This document shows positions 35,364 to 44,712 of a DNA stretch of 64,000 nt, piece after piece. The notes beneath the pieces are model-generated. The model saw only the letters and a list, made by a program, of their open reading frames with translations, had not been told where the DNA came from and ran no database searches. Source of the DNA: Romboutsia sedimentorum (GTDB lineage Bacteria > Bacillota > Clostridia > Peptostreptococcales > Peptostreptococcaceae); the NCBI RefSeq assembly GCF_030131845.1, contig NZ_JASKYM010000001.1:966557-1030556 (forward strand), written 5' to 3'. Position numbers and translations under genes: made by a program. Numbering within the stretch: position 1 is the first letter of the stretch; the number at the start of each line of letters is the position of its first letter.

Positions 35364-36557
35364 TTACTTGATTCCTTTTTCAATCATTTTATCAATCATT
35401 GAATCAAATCCAGAACTATTGTACATAAACATTACTATATCTGAATTACTTTCTTTTATAATTTCTTCATATGTTTTATTAATATTATCTATATTTCTAG
35501 GGTCAATCATTTCAACTTCGCTAAATAAATCTGCAAACATCAAAGTAGTCGGAGCTTGATAAGAGTCTCTAAAAACAAGTATTTTTTTATCTATCAATGC
35601 ATCTTTATTTTTAATTTCTAACATATTAGTTTCTGATCCTCTAGTATATGCTCCACCATAATCCCATTCCTTTTTGTCTCTACATGTAGTTATTATATCT
35701 TCTTCTTTTTTATTTTTACCATTTAATGAAAATTCATATTTACCCCCCTTTATATAAGCATAGTTAGGGTATTCATTTTCATCCACTATCATATCTAGAT
35801 TTTGATTATAACTTCCTATAAATTTCTTTTTAGAAGATGTAGTAGTCTTATATCTATCAAAATGATTTTTAAGTTTATTTTCAGATATTCCTAAGTCCAT
35901 TTTACTAGCTATCATCTTAAATCCTTCAAAAGCACCTATCCCTTTCCAGTGATGGTCTGTTTTGAAATATAATTTTTCTAGTTCTTTTTTATCAAAGTTA
36001 TCTAAAAAATACTCATCCATATCTATATAATTTATAAGGTCACTTTCTAAAGTTGATTTAAAATTATTTATATTAGTATCTATATTTTCTGTATTATCTA
36101 CATATTTAGGATATAAATGTTTTAAAATATTAGTTTTATGAGGTGTCATTGCAAAATAAACATCCTTACCTAAACTTTGACTTATTTCAGATAATCCATT
36201 TATAGTATTTGAATAACGTGTTAACTGTTTTTCACTTAATATTCTAGGAAACTTACCTAAAATCCAATTATCTTCGCCTAAATAATAATTTCCAACCTGT
36301 GTTTTATTTAAAGCAGCTTGTGATTTATTGTTAATGCTTATCATTTCCTCTCTCAAGGGAAATTTATCATTATAGTATTTTTCATAATCAGAAAAATAAG
36401 TTCCTTTTTTTATACTTTCTATAGTAGGCTTTTTCTCAAGATTTCTATTTTCAGCAAGACTATAATGTTTGTCTGGATTTAATATATTAATTACAAAAAA
36501 TCCAAATATAATTCCTAAAAATGGTACTATTATGTACTTTGACTTTTTTTTATTCAT
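35364..36557 (-). CDS. DHHW-family (AlgX/AlgJ-like) polysaccharide O-acetylation protein
   Basis: This 397-residue protein has an N-terminal anchor (about 8-25), then YFSDYEKYYNDKFPLREEMI, typical of DHHW proteins. TDHHWKGIGAFEGFK lies near residue 195 and VFRDSYQAPTT near 345. It is a full-length paralogue of the gene at 34161. In this family it works outside the membrane with an MBOAT protein to acetylate a polysaccharide. It is 15 bases after the MBOAT gene with a good AAGGGGG ribosome site, so it is in one operon. Confidence 0.87.
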   Translation of the reverse strand: MNKKKSKYIIVPFLGIIFGFFVINILNPDKHYSLAENRNLEKKPTIESIKKGTYFSDYEKYYNDKFPLREEMISINNKSQAALNKTQVGNYYLGEDNWILGKFPRILSEKQLTRYSNTINGLSEISQSLGKDVYFAMTPHKTNILKHLYPKYVDNTENIDTNINNFKSTLESDLINYIDMDEYFLDNFDKKELEKLYFKTDHHWKGIGAFEGFKMIASKMDLGISENKLKNHFDRYKTTTSSKKKFIGSYNQNLDMIVDENEYPNYAYIKGGKYEFSLNGKNKKEEDIITTCRDKKEWDYGGAYTRGSETNMLEIKNKDALIDKKILVFRDSYQAPTTLMFADLFSEVEMIDPRNIDNINKTYEEIIKESNSDIVMFMYNSSGFDSMIDKMIEKGIK

Positions 36558-36572
36558 AATTAAACCCCCTTA

Positions 36573-37988
36573 TTAAAACCTAAAATATAAAAATGGATTA
36601 TAACTTGAGCTACACAACATAATTACCACTACAAACATATAAGTTGATAATAATAACCCATGAATCATATAAGATAACTTATTATTAATAATATTTTTAT
36701 TTAATTTGTACAAAAATGATTTCGATGCCTTAACTATTGGTGTTGACAGTATTAAAGCTGCAAATATTATATAATAATAATCAATTATATAAGTACTAAA
36801 AGTAGTATTTACTAATGAATTGGCTCCAAATCCAAACATAACTTTTATAAAATCAATAGCTTGTTGTATATTACTCGCTCTAAAGAACACCCATCCCAAT
36901 CCCACTATAAGTAACAAATATGCGTGTCTAAGAAACTTTGGACCTTTATATAATAAAGTTTCTAAAAATGCCTTTTCTAAAGCTATGAAAATTCCAAAAT
37001 AAAGACCCCATATTATAAAATTCCAACTAGCTCCATGCCAAAACCCAGTTAAAAACCACACTACAAGTAGATTTCTATATAACTTAAATTTAGAAACTCT
37101 ACTTCCTCCTAAAGGTATATAAACATAGTCTCTAAACCAACTTCCCAAAGATATATGCCACCTTCTCCAAAACTCAGATACAGACTGAGAAATATATGGA
37201 TAATTAAAATTTTCAAGGAAATCAAATCCAAATATCTTACCAAGACCAATGGCCATATCACTATAACCACCAAAATCAAAATATATTTGAAGCGAATAAC
37301 ATATCATTCCAAGCCAAGCTTCTGATATAGACAAGCTAGCTATATTTGTTGAAAATACACCATCAGCTATTAATCCAAGTTGATTTGATAAAATAACTTT
37401 TTTTGCTAGTCCACATACAAATCGGTTTACGCCCTCTGCAAACTTTTCACAAGAGTGAGTCCTTTTATTTATTTGTTCGTCTACTGTCTGATACCTAACG
37501 ATAGGACCCGCTACAAGCTGTGGAAACAAACTTACATAAAGTGCTAAATCAAATATATTTTTTTGCACCCTTCCGTCTTTTTTATACACGTCGATTACAT
37601 AACTCATTGTTTGAAATGTGAAAAATGATATTCCCAAAGGTAGTGCTATTGTTGGTATGTTTATATTAATGTTAAGTAAATTATTAACATTATCTACCAA
37701 AAAGTTGATATATTTAAATATTACTAATCCTGAAATGTTAAAAATAATTGATATTATTAACCATATTTTCTTTTCTTTTTTATTATTGGAAGCTACTTTA
37801 AGCCCAAATATATAATTGAAAAATATTGATCCTAACATTAAAAATACATATTTTGGTTCTCCCCAAGCATAAAAAAATAAACTAGCAATCAATAATACGA
37901 TATTTTTAAGTTTCTGATTAACTAAATAATAAAATATAAGTACTATTGGTAAAAATAAAAATAAAAACACTAAACTGCTAAAAATCAT
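36573..37988 (-). CDS. MBOAT-family membrane O-acyltransferase (AlgI-like)
   Basis: This 471-residue membrane protein has about 10-12 hydrophobic segments and the MBOAT core: QLVAGPIVRYQ, QIYFDFGGYSDMAIGLG, EFWRRWHISLGSWFRDYVYIPLGG, and FLTGFWHGASWNFIIWG with the conserved histidine. It passes acyl groups across the membrane to the DHHW partners. The target polysaccharide is unknown; cell-wall glycans or teichoic-type polymers are the family's usual targets in Gram-positives. It is first in the operon, with a GGGGGT ribosome site. Confidence 0.93.
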   Translation of the reverse strand: MIFSSLVFLFLFLPIVLIFYYLVNQKLKNIVLLIASLFFYAWGEPKYVFLMLGSIFFNYIFGLKVASNNKKEKKIWLIISIIFNISGLVIFKYINFLVDNVNNLLNININIPTIALPLGISFFTFQTMSYVIDVYKKDGRVQKNIFDLALYVSLFPQLVAGPIVRYQTVDEQINKRTHSCEKFAEGVNRFVCGLAKKVILSNQLGLIADGVFSTNIASLSISEAWLGMICYSLQIYFDFGGYSDMAIGLGKIFGFDFLENFNYPYISQSVSEFWRRWHISLGSWFRDYVYIPLGGSRVSKFKLYRNLLVVWFLTGFWHGASWNFIIWGLYFGIFIALEKAFLETLLYKGPKFLRHAYLLLIVGLGWVFFRASNIQQAIDFIKVMFGFGANSLVNTTFSTYIIDYYYIIFAALILSTPIVKASKSFLYKLNKNIINNKLSYMIHGLLLSTYMFVVVIMLCSSSYNPFLYFRF

Positions 37989-38393
37989 ATAATACCCCCT
38001 TCATATTTATGTATAAATTAAGTGTATATCAATAATTTATCTAAATATTTTTTTTAAATTAATTGTGCGTTTTTTGTTATATATTCTTAATAAAGAATGG
38101 TTTTTGTTATAAATTTGTAATAAACAAATTTATAATTTAATATTTATTTTTGTAAATTTATAATTCACTTCATTTATAAAACTAGTTTTCTCTATAAAAA
38201 GTTTTATCTTTAACACATTTTTTCATTAATATTTTTCATAACTTAAAAAGGTACTATCTTTTATATTTAAAAGATAGTAATTTTTTAACTGTATAAGATT
38301 TCATAATAAGAAAATAGTTTTAGTCAAATGTATAATATTACCTTACATAATTGGGCATTTATTGTATCTAACATGTTTATCTCAATCTCACCT
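37989..38393. other. Intergenic region with algI-like promoter, AT-rich hairpin and a terminator copy
   Basis: About 400 bases. ATAAATTTGT and ACAAATTTAT (38109-38118 and 38124-38133) form an AT hairpin, and a terminator-like repeat lies at 38252-38279. A 16-codon ATG frame at 38374-38324 on the minus strand lies after the permease gene but has only a weak ribosome site; I do not call it a gene. Confidence 0.5.
38252..38279 (-). terminator. Terminator-like repeat, third diverged copy
   Basis: TACTATCTTTTA (38252-38263) pairs with TAAAAGATAGTA (38268-38279). The core resembles the terminators at 40988-41023 and 47303-47338, including a TATT loop. It lies downstream of the permease gene. Confidence 0.65.
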
Positions 38394-40949
38394 TTACGCT
38401 TCATTTCTAAGACCTTCTATTATACTTAATTTTAAAATTCTATTTTTTGCTAAATATCCAGCAATTACACATATAAGTATTGCCGCTACCCCAAACTGAA
38501 GTATTTCTACTACTGGCACCTTAAATTCATATGCTTGTTTAATTCCCATACCTTGAGAAAAAACTTCATTTGCTCTTTGCATCTGTTTATAAGTATCGTA
38601 ACTAGAAAATACTCCAGCTATTATTGAACTTAAAACGCCATATATAATACTTTCTTTTAGTATCAATTTCTTAATATTTTTCATACTCATTCCAATAGCT
38701 CTTAATGTTGAAATTTCCTTAACTCTAATCATTATATTTGTTATAACTATACAAGCTATATTTATAGATGATATAACCATTGTAAGTACTACACTCACTA
38801 ATACCTCTTTTTTAAGTTTTTCATTTCCGTTAGTAGACAACTTTCTATTATCATATTTACTTTCTATTTCCTTAAATCCATTTTCATTTACTATTTCTGT
38901 TACCTTTGAAACGACTTCTTCTTCTTTATCCTTTTTTAATTTTATACACATATTATTAAAGCCTTTTTTTCCTGTTAAATGTTCAAAACTATTTTTATCT
39001 AATATCACTTGGAAATTTGAGTCCATTCCACCTTCAGCATTTATAATATAGTCAGTATTTAATAGTCCTTTAACTTTAATTTTTTGATTAACATATTTTA
39101 CTTCTTTATCATTAGTTACCGCAATTTTAACTTCAATGATATCTCCTATTTTTAGATCTTTTAATGTACTTGCATCATTTGATACTGCTGAACCTGAATA
39201 AAAATGATTAGATACTATTGCACTTATTGTATCGCCTTCTTCTTTTAGATTATCTATGTTTTTTGCATCTTCTAGATATTTTTCTAGTTTTTTAAGAGTA
39301 CTTTTATCGTATCCTTTTATAGATGTTCCTATTTCTAAATTTGATTTATCACTATCTAGAGCAATAAACTGTTTATAAACATCGCTTATATTTTCTTTGT
39401 TTGAGTTTAAGTATCCTGTAACATTCGTACTCTTAGTTAATTCACTAACTCCATCTATCTTGGATATCTTACTTACTTCATCTTCTGTGTATTCATTAAA
39501 ATATTCATTTGAGTTATTAGAATTTTGGCTAAGTATTATGTCACTTTCTCCCATAGCCGTAATAAGCGGACTAAGACTATCTACGTTCTCATCATATTTA
39601 TTAAATCCAACAATATTAGTTATAAATAAAAAACCTACCATACTTATTGAAAGTATTGATAAAATTGTTCTTGTTTTGTATCTCCATATATTTTTGTATG
39701 CCATATATCCTGTAAGCCCAAATATTTTTCTTATTAACTTATGATAAAAGCTATCTTTTTTTATTGATTTTGAGCTATTAGTACTTCTAATAGCTTCTAT
39801 TGGAGATATCTTTCCACACTTATAAATAGTAAAAATACTAGCTATCGCTACCGAAACTACTGCCATACTTGTAGGCTCTATTATACTTTTTTTACTTATA
39901 TAAACACTTATATATTCATTGTATATACTTCTAACACCTATGAATGACACTAGTGTTCCCAGTAAAAACCCTACTGCTAGTCCGATAAGTAACACTATAA
40001 AACTTTGGATACATACCATGAACCTTATATTTTTCTTAGTCATACCTATTGCTCTTAGCATCCCTATTTGTTTTGTCATATCTATTAATATAATATTAAA
40101 TATGTTATATATAACTAGTGTAGCTGCAACCATAGGAACCAACTTATTGCTAATCTTAATCCTTTCACCTTTATACATATCATAATTTTGTATAGCTTCA
40201 TTTAGTTGTACATTTATCATAAATTTATTATTATCTAATTTATATTTAGTTATTATTTTATTTGCCATAGATATACTAGGTACGCTAGTTGTAAACTTCA
40301 ATACACCTGAGTGGTTTACTAATTCTTTAGGTAAAATACTTTGATTTTCTGTGTATTTAGTAAATGCTTTAACTTTATAGTATAAATTTCCCTCATAAAA
40401 TGCATCTGGCTTTTTTACTATTCCAACTAACTTAAATGACTTATTTTTGCTATAAATCTGATTTTGATTATTTTCATCCATATAATTTTTAATAATATTA
40501 AAATCAATACTTTGACCTAGCTTATCGTTTAAGCCCATCTCTTTAAGAGCTTTTTCTTCTAAAACTATTTCATTTTCATTTTTAGGTTCATTACCTTTTA
40601 TAATATTATAACCATAAGAATCTATAAAACCTTTGCTATAAGAGTTTAAACTTATAGATACCCCTTTATCACTCACCACATTACCTAGATTTATAACATC
40701 ATTGACAACTTTTATAGTCTTATCATTTTTTAATTTATCTACAATTTCTAAGTTAATATCACTGTATTCTACATGATAATCACTAAAGTTTTTATACGCT
40801 TCTTTTATATCATTTTTATTCTTAGACTCTGGTACTACATTAAGTGTAAATACTAACATAATAGCTAATGCAATACTAATTATTAATGATAAAGTTCTTC
40901 CCTTTTGTTTTTTTAAGTATGCTATAGCTAATCTAAAACTTACTCTCAT
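38394..40949 (-). CDS. FtsX-type ABC transporter permease (duplicate copy)
   Basis: This 851-residue permease has an N-terminal span (about 18-35), a large extracellular domain, three spans (about 270-380), a second extracellular part, and three final spans. Two FtsX modules share the LRAIGMT/LRAIGMS-KKNI motif. It is strongly similar to the permease at 44713 along its whole length. No intact ATPase gene is next to it; it could use the one at 44029. Before it lie remnants of a histidine kinase 3' end and a terminator, so how it is transcribed is unclear. The ribosome site is AGGAG. Confidence 0.9.
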   Translation of the reverse strand: MRVSFRLAIAYLKKQKGRTLSLIISIALAIMLVFTLNVVPESKNKNDIKEAYKNFSDYHVEYSDINLEIVDKLKNDKTIKVVNDVINLGNVVSDKGVSISLNSYSKGFIDSYGYNIIKGNEPKNENEIVLEEKALKEMGLNDKLGQSIDFNIIKNYMDENNQNQIYSKNKSFKLVGIVKKPDAFYEGNLYYKVKAFTKYTENQSILPKELVNHSGVLKFTTSVPSISMANKIITKYKLDNNKFMINVQLNEAIQNYDMYKGERIKISNKLVPMVAATLVIYNIFNIILIDMTKQIGMLRAIGMTKKNIRFMVCIQSFIVLLIGLAVGFLLGTLVSFIGVRSIYNEYISVYISKKSIIEPTSMAVVSVAIASIFTIYKCGKISPIEAIRSTNSSKSIKKDSFYHKLIRKIFGLTGYMAYKNIWRYKTRTILSILSISMVGFLFITNIVGFNKYDENVDSLSPLITAMGESDIILSQNSNNSNEYFNEYTEDEVSKISKIDGVSELTKSTNVTGYLNSNKENISDVYKQFIALDSDKSNLEIGTSIKGYDKSTLKKLEKYLEDAKNIDNLKEEGDTISAIVSNHFYSGSAVSNDASTLKDLKIGDIIEVKIAVTNDKEVKYVNQKIKVKGLLNTDYIINAEGGMDSNFQVILDKNSFEHLTGKKGFNNMCIKLKKDKEEEVVSKVTEIVNENGFKEIESKYDNRKLSTNGNEKLKKEVLVSVVLTMVISSINIACIVITNIMIRVKEISTLRAIGMSMKNIKKLILKESIIYGVLSSIIAGVFSSYDTYKQMQRANEVFSQGMGIKQAYEFKVPVVEILQFGVAAILICVIAGYLAKNRILKLSIIEGLRNEA

Positions 40950-40987
40950 AATTTATCTCCTGTTCTGTACCTTTAATTGTAATTAAA

Positions 40988-41023
40988 AAGGCGCTACCTT
41001 TTATATTTAAAAGATAGCACCTT
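40988..41023 (-). terminator. Terminator directly before the duplicate permease gene
   Basis: The 16-bp arms (AAGGCGCTACCTTTTA and TAAAAGATAGCACCTT, two wobble pairs on the RNA) are followed by TTTTT on the minus strand. It is nearly identical to the one at 47303. It lies about 40 bases before the permease ATG. Confidence 0.88.
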
Positions 41024-41081
41024 AAATTATTTTCTTCAATACACTTACCCCAAGTGGTAGTTTAAACGCTCCAACTGTCAT
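41022..41081 (-). pseudogene. Remnant of a histidine kinase 3' end
   Basis: Translation of the minus strand from 41081 gives MTVGAFKLPLGVSVLKKII and a stop. The intact kinase at 47337 ends MTVGELKRPLGSSVLKKII. DNA identity extends into the terminator. Upstream of the ATG the CAA codon of the kinase is TAA here, so the frame is closed. Confidence 0.85.
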
Positions 41082-41171
41082 GTTTTCTTATAATACTCTA
41101 TATTTTTTAATATTTTCAATAAAAACTTTAGAAAAAATCAAGTAACAGGAGAATGTCTATTTTCTTATATA

Positions 41172-41248
41172 ATTACGCTTCAATAGTTTCATCTAAAACT
41201 TTTCCATCCTGTACTTTTATACAAACATCTGCCATCTTTGCTATCTCA
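41172..41248 (-). pseudogene. Remnant of an ABC ATPase 3' end
   Basis: The minus strand reads EIAKMADVCIKVQDGKVLDETIEA and a stop. The intact ATPase at 44029 ends EIAKMADVCIKVQDGKVLEQ. 57 bases (41192-41248) are identical to 44037-44093. Similarity stops abruptly at 41249, a clear recombination junction. Confidence 0.88.
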
Positions 41249-41271
41249 TATATCTCCTTTAAGATTGAATT

Positions 41272-43902
41272 TTATGAATTTTTATTTTTCTCAGCTATGA
41301 TAGGCTTATCTAAAGCTTTAAAAGTACATGCTACAGATAACAAACATGCAACAATAGTTATTAATATAAATATCAAAGTAGGTATTATAGGTATAACATA
41401 CCAAGAACCTGTATAAGGTATATTTTTGTATTTAGCACCCATTCTTAACATATATGACAACTTAACACCATAATTAAATATAAATACAAATCCTATTAAA
41501 GAACTTACAATTCCATATATTAAACCTTCTTTTAAAAGTATCTTTTTTAAATCTTTAATAGATAATCCTACACATCTCATAACTTCAAATTCTCTGCTTC
41601 TTACCTCTATACTTGTTATAATACTAAATATAATATTCATAAATGCAGCAAAGCCTAATAAAATTGCTTCCATAAGTCTTTGATTTACTGCTTGATATCT
41701 ATATTTAGCAAACTCTTTATATAAAGTATCTTTATCATCATACTTTATATTTGTATCATAATTAATCTTATCTTTTACTTCATTTTTAACTTGTTGACTA
41801 GTATTTGGATCAACTTTAATCTTAACTTGTTCAAAATTTGAACTTCCTGTAAACTTATAATAATCCTCTGTGTCAATAACTATATCAGGCATAGCACCAC
41901 TTGTACTTGTAATACTACCCCAATTTGCATCTAGTAATCCTACTATTTTAACTTTAATACTTTTATATTCAAGCTTATTATTATTTTCTATAGATACTTT
42001 TAAATCTACAACATCTCCAACCCTTAAGTTATTTGAATATTTTTGATAATCGTGCGTTGAATCTAAATCATAAAATTTGTTAAATGCAACAGCTTCAAGA
42101 ACATCAGAGTCTTTATTAAATAACCTACCATCTTCTAAAAGATTTTTATTTTTAGATATATTTTGTTTCATATCTTTTTGGGGTATAGATACTACTTCAA
42201 CCATATTATCTCTAGTTTTTTCACTGGACTTTATATAACTTGCTTTTCTATAACCTTCAGATAGTTCAGAATCTTTTAAATTTAAATAACCAAATTCTTT
42301 TTTATATGTATATATGTCTGTAACTCCATCAATTTTAGAAATTTCATCTAAACATTCTTTGCTTATCCCATTATTTTTTGAACTACTCTCACCTTTATAG
42401 GTTAAATCTATATCATAACCATTTAGTTGAAGTATTAGTGGGTTATCTTTATACAATGTACTTTTCTGATCAGAAAATAAAGAAACGATGCTTACCCCTG
42501 CCATACCTACAATGATTCCAGTACTTAATATGTATATAAAGTTTCTTTTTGAATTATTTATTGCCATAGTTGCAGATAAGCTATTTTTAAAAATATTCTC
42601 TTGAGTTTTATTTATTAATTTTTTAAATTTAAAGTGTTTTTTATTTTTAATTGATTTTTTGTTTCTTTTGTTTTTTCTTTCTTTTATTAAACCTGCAAAT
42701 GTTTTATATGACCCATTTAAAAGTTCGATTGGAGAACTTTTTATAGTTACAACTATAGGAATAATTGTTGAAATTAAAACTGTTATTGTAGTTGTAATTA
42801 AAGTTTTTTTGATAATTGTAAAGCTTAAATACACAGGTGCTACTCTTGGATCTAATATTCCAACAGTATAAATGAAATTTTTTATCATTACACTAGATAA
42901 AAAATAACCTCCTATTAATCCTAAAATAGAACCAACTAACCATATAAAAGCAATTTTAATTAAGAAAAAAGTTAAAGATTTTTTCTTTGACATACCAATA
43001 ACTCTAATCATACCAATTTCTTTTATCATGCTTTTTAACATAATATTGAAAACATTAAAAATCATAAATACAGATGCAATTAATATAGATTTATCAAATG
43101 AATCATAATCACTACCAGATGAGGCATTTTCTTCAAGAGCTCTTTCCATTTCGCTGTTTTGATATATATTTTCACTTGATTCGCCTAAACTACTACTTAA
43201 TTTTGAAACTTCATTTTGCGTGTTACTAAATCCAGTCTTTAATGAAATAATTCCATCGTATGTAATAGCTTGCCCTGGATAATCAAAGTTTTCCGAAACA
43301 AAAATAGATGAAACAGGATAATATGACTTCATTACCTAAGTCATATCATATACTCCTACAACTTTAAAGCTTTGATTTTCATCAACAATTTGTTGTATAT
43401 TATTTGAATCTTTATATTCTTTAACATATCTTAATGAAATGTCAAAAGGTTTAAACTCATTTAAATCTTTTGATATATTAAATGAATCATCTTTACCTAC
43501 TTCATCGTAAAGTACTTTAGGTAGAATAATCTCATTAGGTTTAGTAGGTTTATTACCTACAATAAGCTTATTTTTAAATGTTTCAAAGTGTTTATCATTA
43601 TATGATCCTAATTTATATGAATCTTGTGCATATTTAACTCCCCCAAAATATTTTTGAAATTCACATGATTTCACATTTTTATTTTTAACAACTTCGTTAA
43701 GTGTATTAGTTTTTACATTGAATGCTTGTGCTTGATAAGCTGGCATTTGATTATAAATAGTATCTATTGTATAATTGGATTGGCTTTTTTTAGAAGTACT
43801 GTTTGCAAATATAACCATATTAGCTATCGCTACAGCAAATATTAATATGCAAATCTTTTTTCTATTTTCTACTATATAACCTTTTAATAATTTAAAAATC
43901 AT
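41272..43902 (-). pseudogene. FtsX-type ABC permease interrupted by one in-frame amber codon
   Basis: Two frames, 43902-43336 (189 residues) and 43332-41272 (686 residues), lie in the same reading frame and are separated only by TAG at 43338-43336 and a GTA codon. Together they give 877 codons, close to its paralogues (849 and 851), with one FtsX module in each half (SMIKEIGMIRVIGMSKKK and EVMRCVGLSIKDL). The stop falls in the first extracellular domain, right after a VVGVYDMT stretch. The start at 43902 has AAAGGA upstream. It may be a recent null mutation, a sequencing error, or expressed as two pieces, since the second part starts ATG with no ribosome site. Confidence 0.8.
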
Positions 43903-43953
43903 TAGTTTTGTCCTTTCTATATAGTATTTAATTTTTAATACTAAAACTAAAGA

Positions 43954-43994
43954 ACTAACAAATTTAGTTAATAAATTAATATGCATTTGTTAGT
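43954..43994 (-). repeat. Inverted repeat between the ATPase and the interrupted permease
   Basis: ACTAACAAAT (43954-43963) and ATTTGTTAGT (43985-43994) are perfect 10-bp arms with a 21-base loop. There is no U-run, so it is probably a processing or attenuation hairpin rather than a terminator. Confidence 0.5.
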
Positions 43995-44028
43995 CCTTGT
44001 GTATTAAGTTAAATAAAAACTACTTAAT

Positions 44029-44697
44029 TTATTGCTCTAAAACTTTTCCATCCTGTACTTTTATACAAACATCTGCCATCTTTGCTATCTCATTATTATG
44101 AGTTATCATTATCAAAGTTTGTCCAAATTTTTCTACACAAAGTTTCAATAGATTTATAACTTCTTGTGTTGTCTTGCTATCTAAGTTTCCAGTTGGCTCA
44201 TCTGCAAATATTATATCCGGCTTATTAACTAACGCTCTTGCTATTGCTACTCTTTGCTGTTGTCCTCCACTTAATTCATTTGGAAATTTTTTAATTTTAT
44301 CTTTAAGCCCTAAAATTTCTATTATCTCATATACATAATTTTTATCTACGTTCTTGCTATCTAGCGATACTGGTAATGTTATATTTTCATATACATCTAC
44401 TACCGGTATTAAGTTAAAACTTTGGAATATAAATCCAAACTTTCGTCTTCTTAGTTGTGAAAGTTTTTCTTCACTTAAAGTTGATATATCTTTATCATCT
44501 AAAAGCACTTTTCCGCTAGTTATATCATCAAGTCCTGCCATACAATGTAGCAATGTACTCTTGCCAGAACCACTAGGACCTATTATTGATGTAAACTTTC
44601 CTTTTTCTATTTCTATATTAATATTTTTTAAAGCTTTTACTTTGCTTTCACCTTTTCCATATGTTTTGCTTAAATCTATAGTTTTTAATATTTTCAT
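44029..44697 (-). CDS. ABC transporter ATP-binding protein (MacB/LolD/BceA type)
   Basis: This 222-residue ATPase has Walker A GPSGSGKST (40-48), Q-loop FIFQSFNLIP, signature LSGGQQQRVAIARAL, Walker B IIFADEPTG and the H-loop MITHNNEI. It powers FtsX-type permeases, which often export or remove peptides from the membrane. It lies between two permease genes (15 bases after 44713, 126 before 43902), so the transporter may be a heterodimer of the two with this ATPase. The ribosome site is AGGGG. Confidence 0.96.
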   Translation of the reverse strand: MKILKTIDLSKTYGKGESKVKALKNINIEIEKGKFTSIIGPSGSGKSTLLHCMAGLDDITSGKVLLDDKDISTLSEEKLSQLRRRKFGFIFQSFNLIPVVDVYENITLPVSLDSKNVDKNYVYEIIEILGLKDKIKKFPNELSGGQQQRVAIARALVNKPDIIFADEPTGNLDSKTTQEVINLLKLCVEKFGQTLIMITHNNEIAKMADVCIKVQDGKVLEQ

Positions 44698-44712
44698 ATT
44701 TAATCCCCTCTA

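Noticed and set aside
38324..38374. Possible 16-residue peptide gene (MLDTINAQLCKVILYI) after the duplicate permease
   Set aside because: It is very short, with a weak ribosome site and no similarity to anything near; chance in AT-rich DNA is likely.
43336..43338. TAG as a programmed pyrrolysine or readthrough codon
   Set aside because: No downstream insertion structure was noticed, and paralogues have no special residue there; a simple nonsense mutation or sequence error is more likely.
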